The notes: generated by a model not told the origin, from the sequence alone. A stretch of DNA of 64,000 nt from Eleginops maclovinus (GCF_036324505.1 NC_086352.1:23035637-23099636); one strand, 5' to 3'. Counted from the first letter of the stretch, positions 22,465 through 37,991 are shown. Translations and numbers: made by a program.

Positions 22465-25400
22465 ATTTAATCACTATGTGACAATTGTGTAAGTGCTGAC
22501 CATATACAATACAGTATCAAATGGGGTTTGTTTTCATTAAAAAGGACAAAAAGTAGGAACAATGAAACAATGTTTGACATTTAAAAACACAATTATAGGG
22601 CCAATTTACCAACGAGTATGAAAGAAGAAAGATAAAGAGACAGAGTTTGCTACTTTATAAATGACACCCAGCTAGTGATTGCAAGCATTTTGCTGTCTAT
22701 AATCTTCAGTGTGCCTCTCCACCTCCGCACAGCTTCTTAACAACATGTATTTAACAACAACAGCAAATTGACTGTGTTGTCTTGTTGCATTGAGTAAAAC
22801 CCTAACACTTAAATAGACATCACATTTCAATCTTTGATCCATAACGCTGACGTGACTTTTAGTTTCTGATTCTAGTTATAGTTCAGTTCCTGATGTGTTT
22901 GGTCACAAAGGCTCACTGGTAGTCTGAGAAGAGCTACCCAAGGGAACAGAGACAAGGGGTGAGCAAAAGAGTGTTAGAAGAAGATGAGTGTTTCTGCAGG
23001 AAAGGTACTTGTAAAGAGTGAGAATGGCAATGGGACTTTGAGAAGTAACAGCCCATCCCTGTTTGTGACAGCTCTGCCCCAACGACCACAGGAGGAACAT
23101 AACGGTATACGCTTCCCTGTGGAGACACTGTTTACTCTTACGACTGCCCTGCTTTGCAACAGTGGTACCTTATTGCTGGCAAAGCACTTCTCCACTGAGA
23201 CTGTCAGTGTTAATTCAATTAGCCAGGCACTTTGTAAACGCTGTGTATTACAAATCTGTATGCAAATCAACCTGCTCACATAACTTATTACGTCTAAATA
23301 ATTACATTAAGGATGCTGTTGCACCACATTTCCCTGTTCATAAACACTGTTTTGTTGTAATGTGTTTATTTAATGCTGATTATTTCTTCACTGCCTGCAC
23401 AACAGCAGGGAGGTAGATGAATCCAGTTATAAAAGGTACTTAAACAAAACAATATAGTTGTGGCACTCAACTATTCAGAAAAAAAGCACTCCCTCCCACC
23501 AAAGATTGAATAAAGTTACACTGTGACTCTGTCCTTACAGGCCTTCAAGGTCCCTGACTGGTGGGCAGTGAGAACAGATTCCTTTCTGAGAGCAATGAGC
23601 CTTAAAGTATAGAGAAAATGACCTTAGAGAGCTGCTGAGACATAGAATGAGGACACACAGGAAGGACAGAGCGAGGTTTGAAGTAGGTGAGAGGGGAAAC
23701 TGAAGTTGCAGAGGGAGGAACTTTGTGAAGCCAGCACCGAGGGAGGGGTTATGACACACACTGAGTCACTAATGAGACATGTCATGCTGCTGATGACTGA
23801 AGGGTGGGGGAAAAGATATTTCAATATGCCCTTACATTTTTCAAATAGCTGAGATGCATCTGGTCGAGCAAATACTTTGCATATATTCAACCTTTTTCTT
23901 TTAATAATTCATAAGGGTCATGTGTCAAACGTGCGCTATACAGCAGTTTTAGCCGCCCTTGCTTTTGTAAGTGGAGGTGTGATATACGCCAGGTCAACAT
24001 ACAAGTTTCTTTCTGGAAGTTCCACCTGGTGGGGCACACCTAACGCTCCAACCTGTTTGCCTTCTGAGAAGGTAGAGCTAACCTGGAGCTGTGGAAGACA
24101 TGTTTGTCTGTTAGTCTGAATTAAGAATAGTTCACAAACTAAAGAGTCACAAGAACATTTGTTTAATCCGGCCTGCAGAAAAACTCACATAAAGCAGGTT
24201 GATGTGATGGGGGTATTTATGCTAACAGCTTGACTACCATGCCAACTTTTCAAGCTGGGCTGGTTTTTCAGAATTTGAAGCTGAACATGTCACAAACAAT
24301 GAATTGTAGGCACTTTGGGACATGTAGTTTTAATGACCAACATGCTGCAGACCACCAGCACAGATGGACCTCCTCATAATTGTGGCAAAGCTTCGTTTTA
24401 ATCTTGTCAAACACAAACTACTGTTTCCCCTGGTAGAAAACTTTGCTCCTTTTGCTGCCTCGAAGATTTTTCATGCATTATTAGGATGGTATTTCATGAG
24501 TTTCTTTGCTAAGAAAGTGTCACATTTGGGCAAATTTGGTTTGGATACACATTCAAGTTTTATTATGCCTTCTGCAACTTTGAGCTTAGAAACTGTCAAA
24601 AATGTTTCAGTGCAGAAGCAGGACAAATAAGAAGCCATTTTAAAATCACTAGTCATTTTCAGTGTGCAATATTTTTGGCTAAACTTAGTTATGTGTCACC
24701 ATTTAGTATGCACACTGACAACTGTCATTCTGAATTTAAGTCAGTCGCCATATGATTTTGATTTATATGGGGCCTTGGATCAGCAGGAGAGAATTACAAT
24801 ATGAATTGACATTATTTTTAAACTGATTTGTCTTGTGATCATTTGATGAATTTGGTGCGATTACCGTTTAGAGCATTGAATGTTGTTTTTATGGAAACAT
24901 GTCATTTAAAGGAGCTATAACTCGATTGATCACTTTAAAGAATACACAAATTAACCATATCCCCACTTAAACTATGTGTAACTGTCTAGGTGATGGAAAT
25001 AACTATGGATTATAAATGTATTGATACTTAGCTAATCTCCGGAAGAGTACCAAGTGACAGGAAACAGGAGAGACAGACGAGCAGACAAAGACAGAGACAA
25101 CAATAACGAGAAGGAAAGAGTGAGCTTCTGTCCCACTGCCCTTGCATTAGGTTGAAATATCCTTCGTATCCAGCAGCAACAGATGAGGAGAAACACTGTC
25201 ATTCTTCATCCTTTGCACCCATTCTATCTGGACTGGCTCACACACTGCGCAGGCCTCGTACTTCATCCTCGTCCCACAGACATGAAATGCACAGTCTATC
25301 AGCTTGATACCCACTTGGTCTTTCTGGTGTGCAGCCCACTCACAGCCTCCCTGCTACTGAGATCTGTCGGACACTGTCCCCACAGTGACCACCATCGCAA

Positions 25401-25486
25401 CCAAGGTGAAAGTGAACTTGCTGGATGTAGATTTAATTCCTCCAAAGCTAATTAACACACACTCTCATCTATCTATGGTGACACAC
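22465..25486. other. Unassigned sequence, no gene seen
   Basis: Overlapping frames around 22934-23283 on both strands lack family signatures. No repeat was recognised. A minor CA run is present at 25483-25496. Confidence 0.5.
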
Positions 25487-25559
25487 ACACACACATATTC
25501 ATGCATCAATATAAGTTAGTCTATGGGAAAAAACATTTGCAAGTGTGCACCAAACACAT

Positions 25560-25660
<101 letters not shown>

Positions 25661-25748
25661 CTATATAAATGCCTAGAGCTGGCTGCTTGTTAACTAACAG
25701 AAGCAGAAACAGTAGCAAGAACACTCAAGTATGTGTACTCCCAATACT

Positions 25749-25893
<145 letters not shown>

Positions 25894-26094
25894 AACAAAC
25901 GCAGGGCAGGGGTTTATCCTGTGACCAATCTTAATTGGAGCTGCTATTCCCGTCCGGTGGATCCTCCTCCTGTCTCATCTCTTCACCAGTTCTCCTCTTC
26001 CTCTTCCTCCTCCTCCTCAGCCCATCAAACTCTACTCATTTCTTTTTTTGTCCTCTACCTTCCTCCTCCAGGAGATCCAGAGTTCTCATCAAAC

Positions 26095-26256
26095 ATGACC
26101 TCCCAGCATGGCCTCTACCTGCTCGCTCCCTCTCTACTTTCACTTTCTTCTCCCTCCTCCTCTCCTCTGTCTGTCCTTCTCCGGCTCGCCTTTGTTCTCC
26201 TCCTCATCAAGTGTGAGGGACAGAGGGTTGGGACCTGCAGCAGGGAGTGCTGCTGA
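26095..26256 (+). other. Possible first coding exon with a signal-peptide-like frame (unrecognised)
   Basis: An ATG at 26095 with A at -3 opens a 53-codon frame ending in TGA at 26254-26256. Its start is Ser/Leu-rich, a hydrophobic stretch (VLLRLAFVLLLI, about residues 27-38) follows, and then Cys and charged residues come (KCEGQR...). That is what a secretory signal peptide ahead of a mature chain would look like. A pyrimidine-rich run ending in TCCTCCAG lies at 26060-26071, so the exon could begin at 26072. The segment is richer in C and G than its surroundings. A donor such as the GTGTGAG at 26210 is only moderate. The Ser/Leu/Pro richness could simply come from the CT-rich DNA. No family was recognised. 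Confidence 0.2.
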
Positions 26257-27633
26257 GTGGAGGCTTTGATCAGACGGAGAGCCAAGAAAGGTCGCGGACA
26301 GACTGTTAGAGCTCATCCTCTGCAGCCTCAAGACGTGAACTGTAGCTCAATCCATTAAACACACAGAGTGGAGGGTGTGCATTTTAAAGAAAACAACTTG
26401 CTTTGGCAGTGTTCAATACTTCCTCCATTTCTTTTTAACATGTTCAGATCCACATTCTTACTATGTTGACATTTCACTTTTTTTGTTTGGCACAGCAAAA
26501 ACAAAATAAAGACTAAATTGTTGTTAGCTGGTAGCTTCACATAATGTCTAGGATACATTTAGCAAAATAATCACGTTAGCTAATTCCACAGAGACTTTTC
26601 CAAGCAAGTAATACAGTTACAACTGAGCAATTGAGGTTACATAGCGGGATTGCAAAAAATGGTGAAAAAGAAACCCACAGACCGAAAATAACTTTCAAAG
26701 ACATCTTATCATTGACTTGAAAAAAGTCAGAAGCTAAACTTTTCACAAATCGTTTAATGTTTGATTTCATATTAAATCCATAAATATTCGCCATTAATTA
26801 TTTAACCGGATTGGATATCATAAATTATGGAACACAATGGTGTGTACAGCACCAGTGTTTGATAATGCCATTTCAAGATTCAGTTGTATAGTAAATAGAA
26901 AGGCTATATCTTGAAAGTGAGGCAAACTTTCATTAACACTTAATGAATCCTTAATCAGGCAGTTAAAGCCCTCCCAAATTAATTTTAACTTAATTAAGAT
27001 GAGTGGGCAGGAACTGGGATCATTGCCTCTCAACATGGAGCTGCAGCAGTACCAGGTGTATTTTGTATACTTATTTAAGCTCAGAGGAAGATGTTTTTTC
27101 TCAAGATTAGGAATGTCTCCAGAGCTAAACCGTTTTTTACATAGTTATTCCAATGACCTTTTCTTGTTAAAGTCTGTCAATACCAGCCTTAGTAATAACT
27201 GTTTGTCTCAAAATGCACAAGTTTACCAATCACATTACATGGCTGATTTTGCACCCAGCAATATAAAACAGCATCATTGAGGTTGCACTTTTAAGTCCAG
27301 AGGAAGTCTGCTTTAAGCAGGTTCAGCAATAATGATTACAAAAAAAGGGCAAAGTTAAAGCTTTGACTTTGGGTCGACTGGATTTTAGAACTATCAACCA
27401 CGTTCTATATCCGCTTTTTTTTTTGTTGTAGACTAGTGTAGACAGGCCAGGGTCGTAAGTTTCCCCGACCAACTTCCCATCCTCTACTTCCAGCACCCCT
27501 TTCAAATCAGACTTCATTTTGATCTCAACTACACATCTGTAAAGATTCATGAATGTATATTGCAACGTTTTGACGCTAACACATTTCTGTGGTACTTTAG
27601 ATTTCTCCCAAGCACATTTTGCCACATCATTAA
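26257..27633. other. Unassigned sequence, no gene seen
   Basis: AT-rich, no recognised elements. The frame at 27323-27871 (minus) has its long open part inside the CA tract and is not counted as a gene. Confidence 0.55.
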
Positions 27634-27814
<181 letters not shown>

Positions 27815-29164
27815 AGCTGTCTGGTAATAACTCTTCGAAGAGTCATTTAAAAATCCTTTTATTGCTCCCACTGCATTGAATGACCATAATGATGTACATC
27901 TGCAGGAGTAGATAAATACAGGTTCTAAATAAATACCAGCACCAAATCTGTTGTGCCTCCTGAAGTTAAAGCCAAGGATATTTTTTTTTTCACATCATTA
28001 GAAATGACCAGATGTGACAGCGACCTTGTGAGTGTGTGTACAGTATGTTAGATGCTCCTGTGGACACCTTGTGTAGCAAGACTTGTCACAGGAGCTTTTT
28101 GAGTAATTTTCCAGGTGTCTATCCTCTGTCTTATTTTCTGTTTCCTTTACATTTGAGGGTTTAATGTCTGAAACAATTTGGTATAGCCATAATTTAAAAA
28201 TACGTCAGGGGACTTCTTCCTTTTTCTTCTTGATGGTGTTTTTTATTTTATTTTAATTAACATATTAACGTTATCCAAAAGTAGTACATTCAATTATGAC
28301 AATTATAGAATAGGCTTATAGAATATGGTGTGGGTCTAGACATACACAATGTGTTTGGCTATCCATATCATGCCTTCGAACTTGAATTTGTTGCTGTTTT
28401 GCAGACTGAAAATTAAGGCTATAGAAGACAGGCTAAACTAAATACATTATATACAAGGTGAGAAAGGAGTTGGCTTTCTTCTGCTCTCATACAGAGAGGC
28501 ATGGACACCACACAGCTCCAAGGTTATCTATATATCAAATCCAAGAATACCTGAATGCTGTGTGTGCTGTTTGTGAGTGTGTGTAACATCCTTATAAGTG
28601 CTGACTCAAACAAAGGACTGTGGAGACCTACAAAAGTCGGTTTAAAGGTAGGAAACCAAGGATGCTAAGAAAAGCATCAAAAGAGAAAGAGATAAGGAGA
28701 ATATACAGCCAGCAACGGCTTTCATTCAAAGGCTGAGTCAGGACGCAGCACAGGTGACTGCTGGCCCAGGTGAAGCTATCATTTCCTGTCTGTAGTGTGT
28801 GTGGGCTTTGCACCTGCAGAGAGATTTCCTGAAACACAGCTGCTCACCCTCAGCGAGGCACAGGCCAGTTATGTAATAAAGATGCTAACAGTATGACTAA
28901 TCCAGGCACTCACATATTTAGGTTCAATCATCTGAACGGCAGAACCGACCTCTTTGCTCTGCTTTACCCTACACTGCTAGTGGGCAGAGGGAAGAGAAAG
29001 AGCTGCCAGAATAAATGTTGCGTTTCTACTAAAAAGCTGAGACACTTTGGCCTTTTGGTGAGCATTAAGCAAGCTCTTTGAACAGGCGGTCTAAAAGAAA
29101 CTAATCACAGCTGGTGGTCTGGATAGAATATTAATGACTGGGCTTGACCATTTGAGCATTCACA
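27815..29164. other. Unassigned sequence, no gene seen
   Basis: No gene or recognised repeat. AT-rich with a T-run near 27980. Confidence 0.55.
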
Positions 29165-29372
29165 TCCTAGGCCCTGCTGTGGTGCCCTTAAGCAAGGCAC
29201 CGGACACCTCCAATCCCCCCTCTCCATTGCTCCCCGGGCGCTGCACAATAGCTGCCACTGCTCCTAGTACTAGGATGGGTTAAATGCAGAGGACCAATTT
29301 CACTGTGTGTGCTCTGCTGTGTGCATGTATGTGACAAATAAAGAGGGTTTCATCCTCCGATTCTATCTATCA
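29165..29372 (+). mobile_element. 3' half of a teleost SINE-type element
   Basis: It contains the core 'gtgcccttaagcaaggcacc', then 'gctccccgggcgctg', then 'gatgggttaaatgcagagga' with 'ccaatttcactgtgtg', and ends in 'gtgacaaataaagagggttt' followed by TCTATCTATC. This ordered set is a very common teleost repeat tail. The tRNA-like head is missing, so the copy is 5' truncated. Its core is shared with the elements at 8.5 and 22.4 kb. The final AATAAA belongs to the element and does not indicate a gene's polyadenylation site. Confidence 0.65.
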
Positions 29373-30307
29373 GAGAATGATCTGGATTTACCTAGAGAAA
29401 TCAAATAACAGGATACTTGAAGCACAAGAGTGGTCTTTCAGTGCTTTTGGGTAATTAAAATGGGAGTAACTCACATCATTAAAATGTTTAAGAATGTGTA
29501 AGTGTCTCAATTACCTTTTGCATATGTTAATGGGACATATGTTTAGCCAGTAGCTGTAGCGTTTAATGTGCTGTAATAGTGAAGCGCTGATGTATTAGCC
29601 TCATAAAATGATTATTATGTTTAGCTTCAACCAGAGTATGCTAATCACCCTGCAATGTCTTACAACATCTGGGGGAGAATATCAAATGATATCACTGCAC
29701 ACCCTTCTTTGGTTTGCTTTGACTGGAATGAATATTAAAACCGACACATCCACATGATAAAATAGTGATGATTGAGTGGGGCTGTTAGATGTGGCTAGTG
29801 TCAGGATTGTCAGTTGTGCATTGGAGTAAGTTTGTAGGAACATCAATAGACAATGGCCTGAGGTGGGACTGAATTATTCACAGAGTGCTGAAGAGACGGG
29901 TACTGTTTTCTCTCCCCCATTAGGGAGACACACAATGCGGCAAGAGCTTGGCTGCATTGACTTTGATCATTTCCTGTTTCTAAAGGGAAAACAATCAAAA
30001 CAATTAATTAGCATGAAGTGATTCCAATAAAGCCAGTTGTGCTTCAAATTGCTGTAGGAGATTTTGACTGTGACAAGGTTATATCACCAAACAGAATGAC
30101 AAAAAGTGAAACAGATAATAAACTCTCACTGTAGACATACTTAATAGGACATTTTAAAATCTACAGCACTGACAGCCCTCTGCAACAAACAGTACACATA
30201 AACACATGAGCGATGTTAATAAATACACATTTTCTAAGTATTTTACACAATTTTTAAACATTTGGTGTAGCCTTTCTTGAAAACATTACAACTAAATAGT
30301 CCCAACT
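29373..30307. other. Unassigned sequence; AT-rich block with homeodomain/POU-like words
   Basis: No gene. Between about 29450 and 29660 there are TAATTA/TTAATG words, an ATGCTAAT octamer-like site (29638-29645) and two CATATG E-boxes at 29521-29526 and 29536-29541. This texture is often seen in developmental enhancers, but AT-rich DNA also produces it by chance. Conservation cannot be judged from one sequence. Confidence 0.3.
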
Positions 30308-30517
30308 TTATTTCCTACTTCGTCGAAACAGCGTCACTAAAGGTGGTGACGCTGTTTTTTTCAGCCCCTGTTCCCATTCAGTCCATCTTTCAGCCTCAAA
30401 CTGAGGCCACACTGATTGTTCTATTTTTTTGAGAAGAACAGATTGTGCATGCAAAGGGTCAGCATTTTGTTCCACTGCTGGCTGCATGAAGCCAAAATGT
30501 TCTACAGCTTCAGGCAT
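30308..30517 (-). other. Protein-like minus-strand reading frame, possible coding relic (unrecognised)
   Basis: An ATG at 30517-30515 opens a 69-codon frame ending in TAA at 30310-30308. Composition is protein-like, with blocks such as AVEHFGFMQPAVEQNADPL and a charged, Trp-containing stretch (QFEAERWTEWEQGLKK) and no low-complexity runs. Just upstream on the same strand a different frame reads SSDLAEEN, stop, then AILKQIKQLSDA, stop. That is consistent with an originally longer chain now broken by a frameshift and stops. Immediately after the stop an AATAAA overlaps the terminal codons. This could be a decayed gene, a processed pseudogene or a transposon fragment, or chance. I do not recognise the family and give no function. 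Confidence 0.25.
30326..30357. repeat. Perfect 12-bp inverted repeat (hairpin) followed by a T-run
   Basis: AAACAGCGTCAC at 30326-30337 is the exact reverse complement of GTGACGCTGTTT at 30346-30357, with an 8-nt loop (TAAAGGTG). The plus strand continues in T to 30361. The hairpin overlaps the last codons of the minus-strand frame at 30308-30517. In form it resembles a stem followed by a pol III-type T-run, but no A or B box is seen upstream. Confidence 0.8.
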
Positions 30518-31050
<533 letters not shown>

Positions 31051-33600
31051 GTTTTCACTTCAGAATATCAAAAAGGAGTATTCATTCCCTCTTCACATTG
31101 CTTGACATACATTTCTTTAACTCAAAGCATGATAGATGTATCCTATTTTATTGCTAATTTATATCTGAATAATTTAACTTTACAACCAGTTAAAGGAATC
31201 ACAAGTTTATCACCCAATAGGGGAGTAGAAGATCAAAATAATATCTCTTTTGCATGTGTCACAGCCTTTGGCATACGTTGACAGAAAAGGCTGGATATGA
31301 ATCATTCAAAACTAGATTTTATTTACAAGTTGTTCATGAGATTTGATGTACATTTCCTCGCATCATTTGTAACCATAACAAATCTATATTACTTCAGACA
31401 CTTTCTTTCCCTATATAAACTGCCACGGCTGTATTTTCTAAATGAAATGGAAAAACAGCATATTTACAAATTGATATAAACAGTAGTAGTCTGGAGCAAA
31501 CCTTAGTTAGATTACTTAGAGGATCACAGTGTAACATTCAAGGTATTGGAGTTTACCAAAAATTGATTCATATTGATCCATTGCTCAAATCAATTGAAGC
31601 TGTAAGCTCGCCAGACAATTTGGGGAAGAAATTTGTCATGTGGAATTGTAGGTATTTTTTTCCATCAAATAGGGACTCACACACACCATCGCATATCTTT
31701 CACACATCCCACCTGTTCTCCCACAAACTTCCTCTCACTTACACACCATATTTCCCACCTAATAACACTGATTTCCCACCTTTCCCACCTCTCCCCCTCC
31801 TTGTTACATACTGCAATATTTCGGCTCATCTCTTTCTCCCACCCTCAAACGTACCACAGGTTTGCATCAGCTGGTCAGAGAAGAGGGTGAAGAAGGGAAG
31901 GAAGAGCGTGGATCAATAGACTCTTTACTCTGCCTTGTGGAAGGGCTAGAAATCAATGGGGACGGGAAATTAAACTGTGGTCTTTGAATAAATTGAAGAC
32001 ATTGGAGCATGCAACATAACAGCTTGGTGCAAAAAAAGTGAACCTGGTCTGATTAAAATGTAAAGGATGTTTGTAAGGCTGCGCTCAGGAAATACTTTGA
32101 GTCCTAACAACTTTATTTTCTTCTGCATATTGTCTGAGGGGATATTCTGGTATCCTGGAAAAAAATGATAACCAGTGCATTTAGTCTCCAAAGAGGAAAG
32201 AGCTGAAATAATCTAATGTGCTTTATGAAGCCATATTTGACAATACAGGTAATATATGCCAGCCACGAGAGGGATTTGTGAAGAGAAGAGGATTAATAAA
32301 GAAGACAGCATTGTGTTTGGACTAGGCTCTTTCTCACCTGCTTTACTGGCAATTCAGACTTTATATAAAAAAGAAAATGTGTGTTTATAAAAGACAAAAA
32401 ACTCCCTTTGGGATTTATATTAGTATGATGGAGGTGTGAGCAGCTTGACATCTCCTCAAGAGCAAAACTGAAAAAGGAAAACAAGAGAGAAACTTTTGTT
32501 CAGTAAATGTTGATGTGTTATGTGTGAAGAACAAAGATACGGGTCAAAGGTGCATTAAAACAAGCAAGGGAGCATGGGTGTGATTTATAAGAGTGAAATT
32601 AAGTTTATTGTGTATTTTAATGGAGCAGTCATGACAGGAATTGGAGCATTAATGATGTGCCGCTGTATTTTCCTTTGCTAATTAAAAGATAACTATAACC
32701 TACTGCAAGGCGTGATTAACAGTACCTAACCCATCCTCTAAAAGTCTGCACCATAATCAATAATTCATTCTAACCCTGGCGGTTTATTCAAATCAGTTTG
32801 CTTGGAAAACAAAATCAACAAAAAAGGGGGAATGAAAGAGAGACAACCAGACAGAGGGGATAGAAAAGACCAGAATAAGAAAGAGCAAAACAGAGAGGCG
32901 GAAAATGATGAGACAGAAAAAGAGAGAAAGTCAAAGAGAGTGTCTGACAGCACGTTGAGTAAGACAGAAAGAGTTAGAGAGAGGTAAGCTCTGTTATTTC
33001 TCTGTGGACCTGTGTGAAGTAGCTCATACTAAGGCCTCTGGCACCACATCACTCCAACCAGCCTAATTGCAGTCCAACGGGAGCGGAAAAGCCTTGTACA
33101 GACCCAAAGGATTTCTGCATAAAAACAGCACCACGAACCAACAACCCTGTGTTGCGTAACCAAGTCAAACTTCTGTAGTTGTCAGGGTTTTTTTCATATT
33201 TTCCGGCCTGTATTTTAAAGTGGCGGTGGCATTATTTACAGCGAATTGCTGAATTTATTACAGAATAAACAAAGATGAAACAAGAACTACGTCCGAGTAC
33301 TGCAGATTTTTGGATGAAGGTTTGTGGAGGACGGTGGTCTTATGACTGCAAAATACGGCATCTTGACTGTGTGATACCCTGAAAGATGGCATATAGACTG
33401 ATTTTGCCACATGCTCTAAACTTTGTAAGATCCCAAACGATCCCACATTCACTCATCATCTTACAGTACATTACCTAAATTACTGGCAGTCAAATTGAAG
33501 CACTTGACAAACACAGATCACTGTGATATTGACATGCAATCATTATTGTTTTTATAAATGCAAAACAACGGGAACCCTTCTGACAAAGCACCAGACACAC
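31051..33600. other. Unassigned sequence, no gene seen
   Basis: A CCCACCT/TTTCCCACC-rich pyrimidine stretch lies at 31700-31800. A purine-rich stretch lies at 32815-32985, where a Lys/Glu/Arg-rich frame (32802-32987, +) ends near a good donor-like GAGGTAAGC. The charged composition follows from the purine bias, so I do not call a gene. Confidence 0.5.
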
Positions 33601-33732
33601 CTGATGTTTTAAGTCTGTTGTTTTGCTGGTAAAACCAGACAACAGCTTTTTTTTCTTGACAGTGACGCTAATAATCAGGAAACCCTTCCTGCTTGAGGAT
33701 TTTGCGGCCTGAGAGGGACCAAAGGTTGCCAT
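33601..33732 (-). other. Possible phase-0 coding exon, 44 codons (unrecognised)
   Basis: On the minus strand a pyrimidine tract ending in CTACCTCCAG directly precedes ATGG at 33732. An uninterrupted frame of exactly 44 codons then runs to CATCAG, followed by the donor-like GTGTGT. The product starts MATFGPSQAAKSSSRKGFL and is basic in the middle (VKKKK). Splice signals and exact codon phasing agree, but on the plus strand the same DNA also shows an acceptor-like run (ending at 33662) and a strong donor (GGGTAAGAG, around 33783) with no open frame between them. This shows how easily such signals arise here. No family was recognised and no partner exon identified. Confidence 0.15.
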
Positions 33733-33782
33733 CTGGAGGTAGAGGAAGGGGTTGGCTCTGAGACAGGGGTGAAGGGCTGGAG

Positions 33783-35950
<2,168 letters not shown>

Positions 35951-37428
35951 ACAGGCAGGGAGGCTGCACATTAGAAATGTGTTTCTCTGCAAATTATGGA
36001 GGAGGAAGTTAATTTAGTTAGAAGCTAATTAGTATGAATAAAAGATAGAATGGAGTCCCTCAGGGTGCCACACACTGTCAGGCTTTCCTTCTGACTCTCT
36101 GAATCTCCCCTCCCCGCATTTCTCTCAATTTAAATTCAGGTTTTACTGCAGAGAATTATTATTGGCAGAGCAAACTTAGCATATTACATCCATCTGAAAT
36201 ACACAATAGTACTACAGTGCTACTAATGCTAGTGTTTAACACAAGTCAAAATGAAGAGTCAATTACATCTAAAGGCTGTAATGTTTTAAATGAACTAATA
36301 ATAACAATGTTTCAACTTGAAACACATATAGACCAATGTTATTAATCTTAAAATGATAAGAAAATGATGTGTACAGTTTAAAGCAGTGTTACTTTAAAAT
36401 ATTTGGGCGAAAGTTATGGTAATGTTTCCTCATAGAGATGATCCTTTCATAAGAGCAAATATCAATACAATCTAAGAAAAACTCCCTCTAGAAAGAGTTA
36501 ACCGTTTTTGCAATTTAATCGATGACATGCTCACTTCTGCAGGCAGCTCTTCAAAATAATGATCCTGGCAAAATATGCTGTGGGAAAGCATTTTACTGTC
36601 ACACATGTATACGCAAATTAACTTCCAAGTGAGTGCATTTGAATATTTTATGACTGTAAATATGAATATAAGTGTAAATCACTAAGCTTAAATGTTCATA
36701 TATTAAACATTTAATACTTTGAACATGAAATGATTACTCTCTAATCCAAAGATCCAAAGCAGCAATGATTTGATGGGAATAAAAACGACTAAATAAAATA
36801 GCCAAATATTTATCCAGTCTCATTTTAGTTTTGCAGGTTGTGTTGGATTAGGGATTTTTCCTTAAATCTCTCTATCAAACCGTCTCTTTCATAAAAGGAT
36901 ATGATAAAAACTCACAGAGCTCCTGTCTTTGCTTTAATACAGAGCGGGACTCAGAGTTCAGCCTGCACAACTCCACCAGCGCCAATCATGCGAACATAAA
37001 AGAGTGCAGAAGCTAGTGTTGGATTCCCTGCGTAAAGTCTGTGATCACAGTTTTAATATTTTAACTTTCTATGGTTGATGTTTCTTGGCAATGATAGTAA
37101 ACATTCCTCAGTTGTGGAACATAGGTGTACCAGTTTAATAAAGTTATGCTGTGATGACTGCAGCCTGATCACATGATGTATTCAACCTGCATCTCTCTCG
37201 GCTCTTCGCTGTGTGTGAGGATCTGTGTACTGCTGATGGGGAAGAAACGGTCAACACATACCACTGACTGTCAATCCACGTGACTTTATGTTTCCAGCAA
37301 TTGTTTCATTTGTGAGTAAGAGTGAAGACTAAATGAACTACAAGTGAAAGATAACAATGAGTCTATTTTCCACTTCGCTTAGACCAGAGGGAACCAAACT
37401 ATAGGTGTGAACACAGTGTGTTTGGAAG

Positions 37429-37430
<2 letters not shown>
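35951..37430. other. Unassigned sequence, no gene seen
   Basis: AT-rich, no recognised features. Confidence 0.55.

Positions 37431-37521
<91 letters not shown>
37431..37521. repeat. (GT)n microsatellite
   Basis: A pure GT tract of about 90 bp between 'ttggaaggg' and 'tgcaaagtg'. Confidence 0.98.
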
Positions 37522-37782
37522 GCAAAGTGAAGAGTTGTTCTCAGCAATGAGCCCTTTATTGTTCATGTTGCAAATCAGCAACAATCCAGCAAGCACAGAG
37601 CTTCTCCACTCTTTCATTCATACATTACAATTTGGGCATGTAGTGAAAAAATCTAGGGGTTGTCCCTATATAGACAGTCATTTGATACATTTTAAAAGAT
37701 TGGTCCATTGAAATTGTCGCAGATGCAAACACATTTTACTGTTTTACCCCTGATGAGAAACAATTCTGTAATTGCAGGTTAG

Positions 37783-37796
37783 TCTAATTCTAAACC
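37783..37796. repeat. Left target-site duplication of the SINE
   Basis: TCTAATTCTAAACC, identical over 14 bp to 37992-38005. Confidence 0.9.
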
Positions 37797-37991
37797 GACC
37801 GTCGTATAGTTCAGTTGGTAGAGCTGACGGACCATGTACTGGGGTTTGGTCCCCAAGCAGAGGACCCGGGTTCGAATATGGCTTGGGACCATGTGCTGAG
37901 TGTCATCCCCTCTGTCTCCCCCTTTCATATCTATCTCTCTATTAAAGGCACTGTTTGCCCCGAAAAACCTTTAAAATAAGTAAAAAATAAA
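37797..37991 (+). mobile_element. tRNA-derived SINE, full-length-looking, with perfect target-site duplications
   Basis: The element is 195 bp. A tRNA-like head carries a pol III A-box-like TAGTTCAGTTGG at 37807-37818 and a B-box-like GGTTCGAAT at 37869-37877. A pyrimidine-rich body follows (GTGTCATCCCCTCTGTCTCCC, then CTTTCATATCTATCTCTC), then 'attaaaggcactg' and an A-rich tail ending AAAAAATAAA. It is flanked by identical 14-bp duplications, the signature of LINE-mediated retroposition. The order of head, 'cccctttcat' body and 'taaaggca' tail is that of a tRNA SINE common in percomorph fishes. SINEs encode no protein and depend on a partner LINE. The exact duplications suggest a fairly recent insertion. 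Confidence 0.92.

Noticed and set aside
29330..29345. AATAAA at the end of the SINE-like element as a gene polyadenylation signal
   Set aside because: It is part of the repeat's own tail and no coding exon precedes it.
32802..32987. Lys/Glu/Arg-rich plus-strand frame ending near a good GGTAAGC donor
   Set aside because: The charged composition is a direct result of a purine-rich stretch; there is no acceptor or start context and no family.
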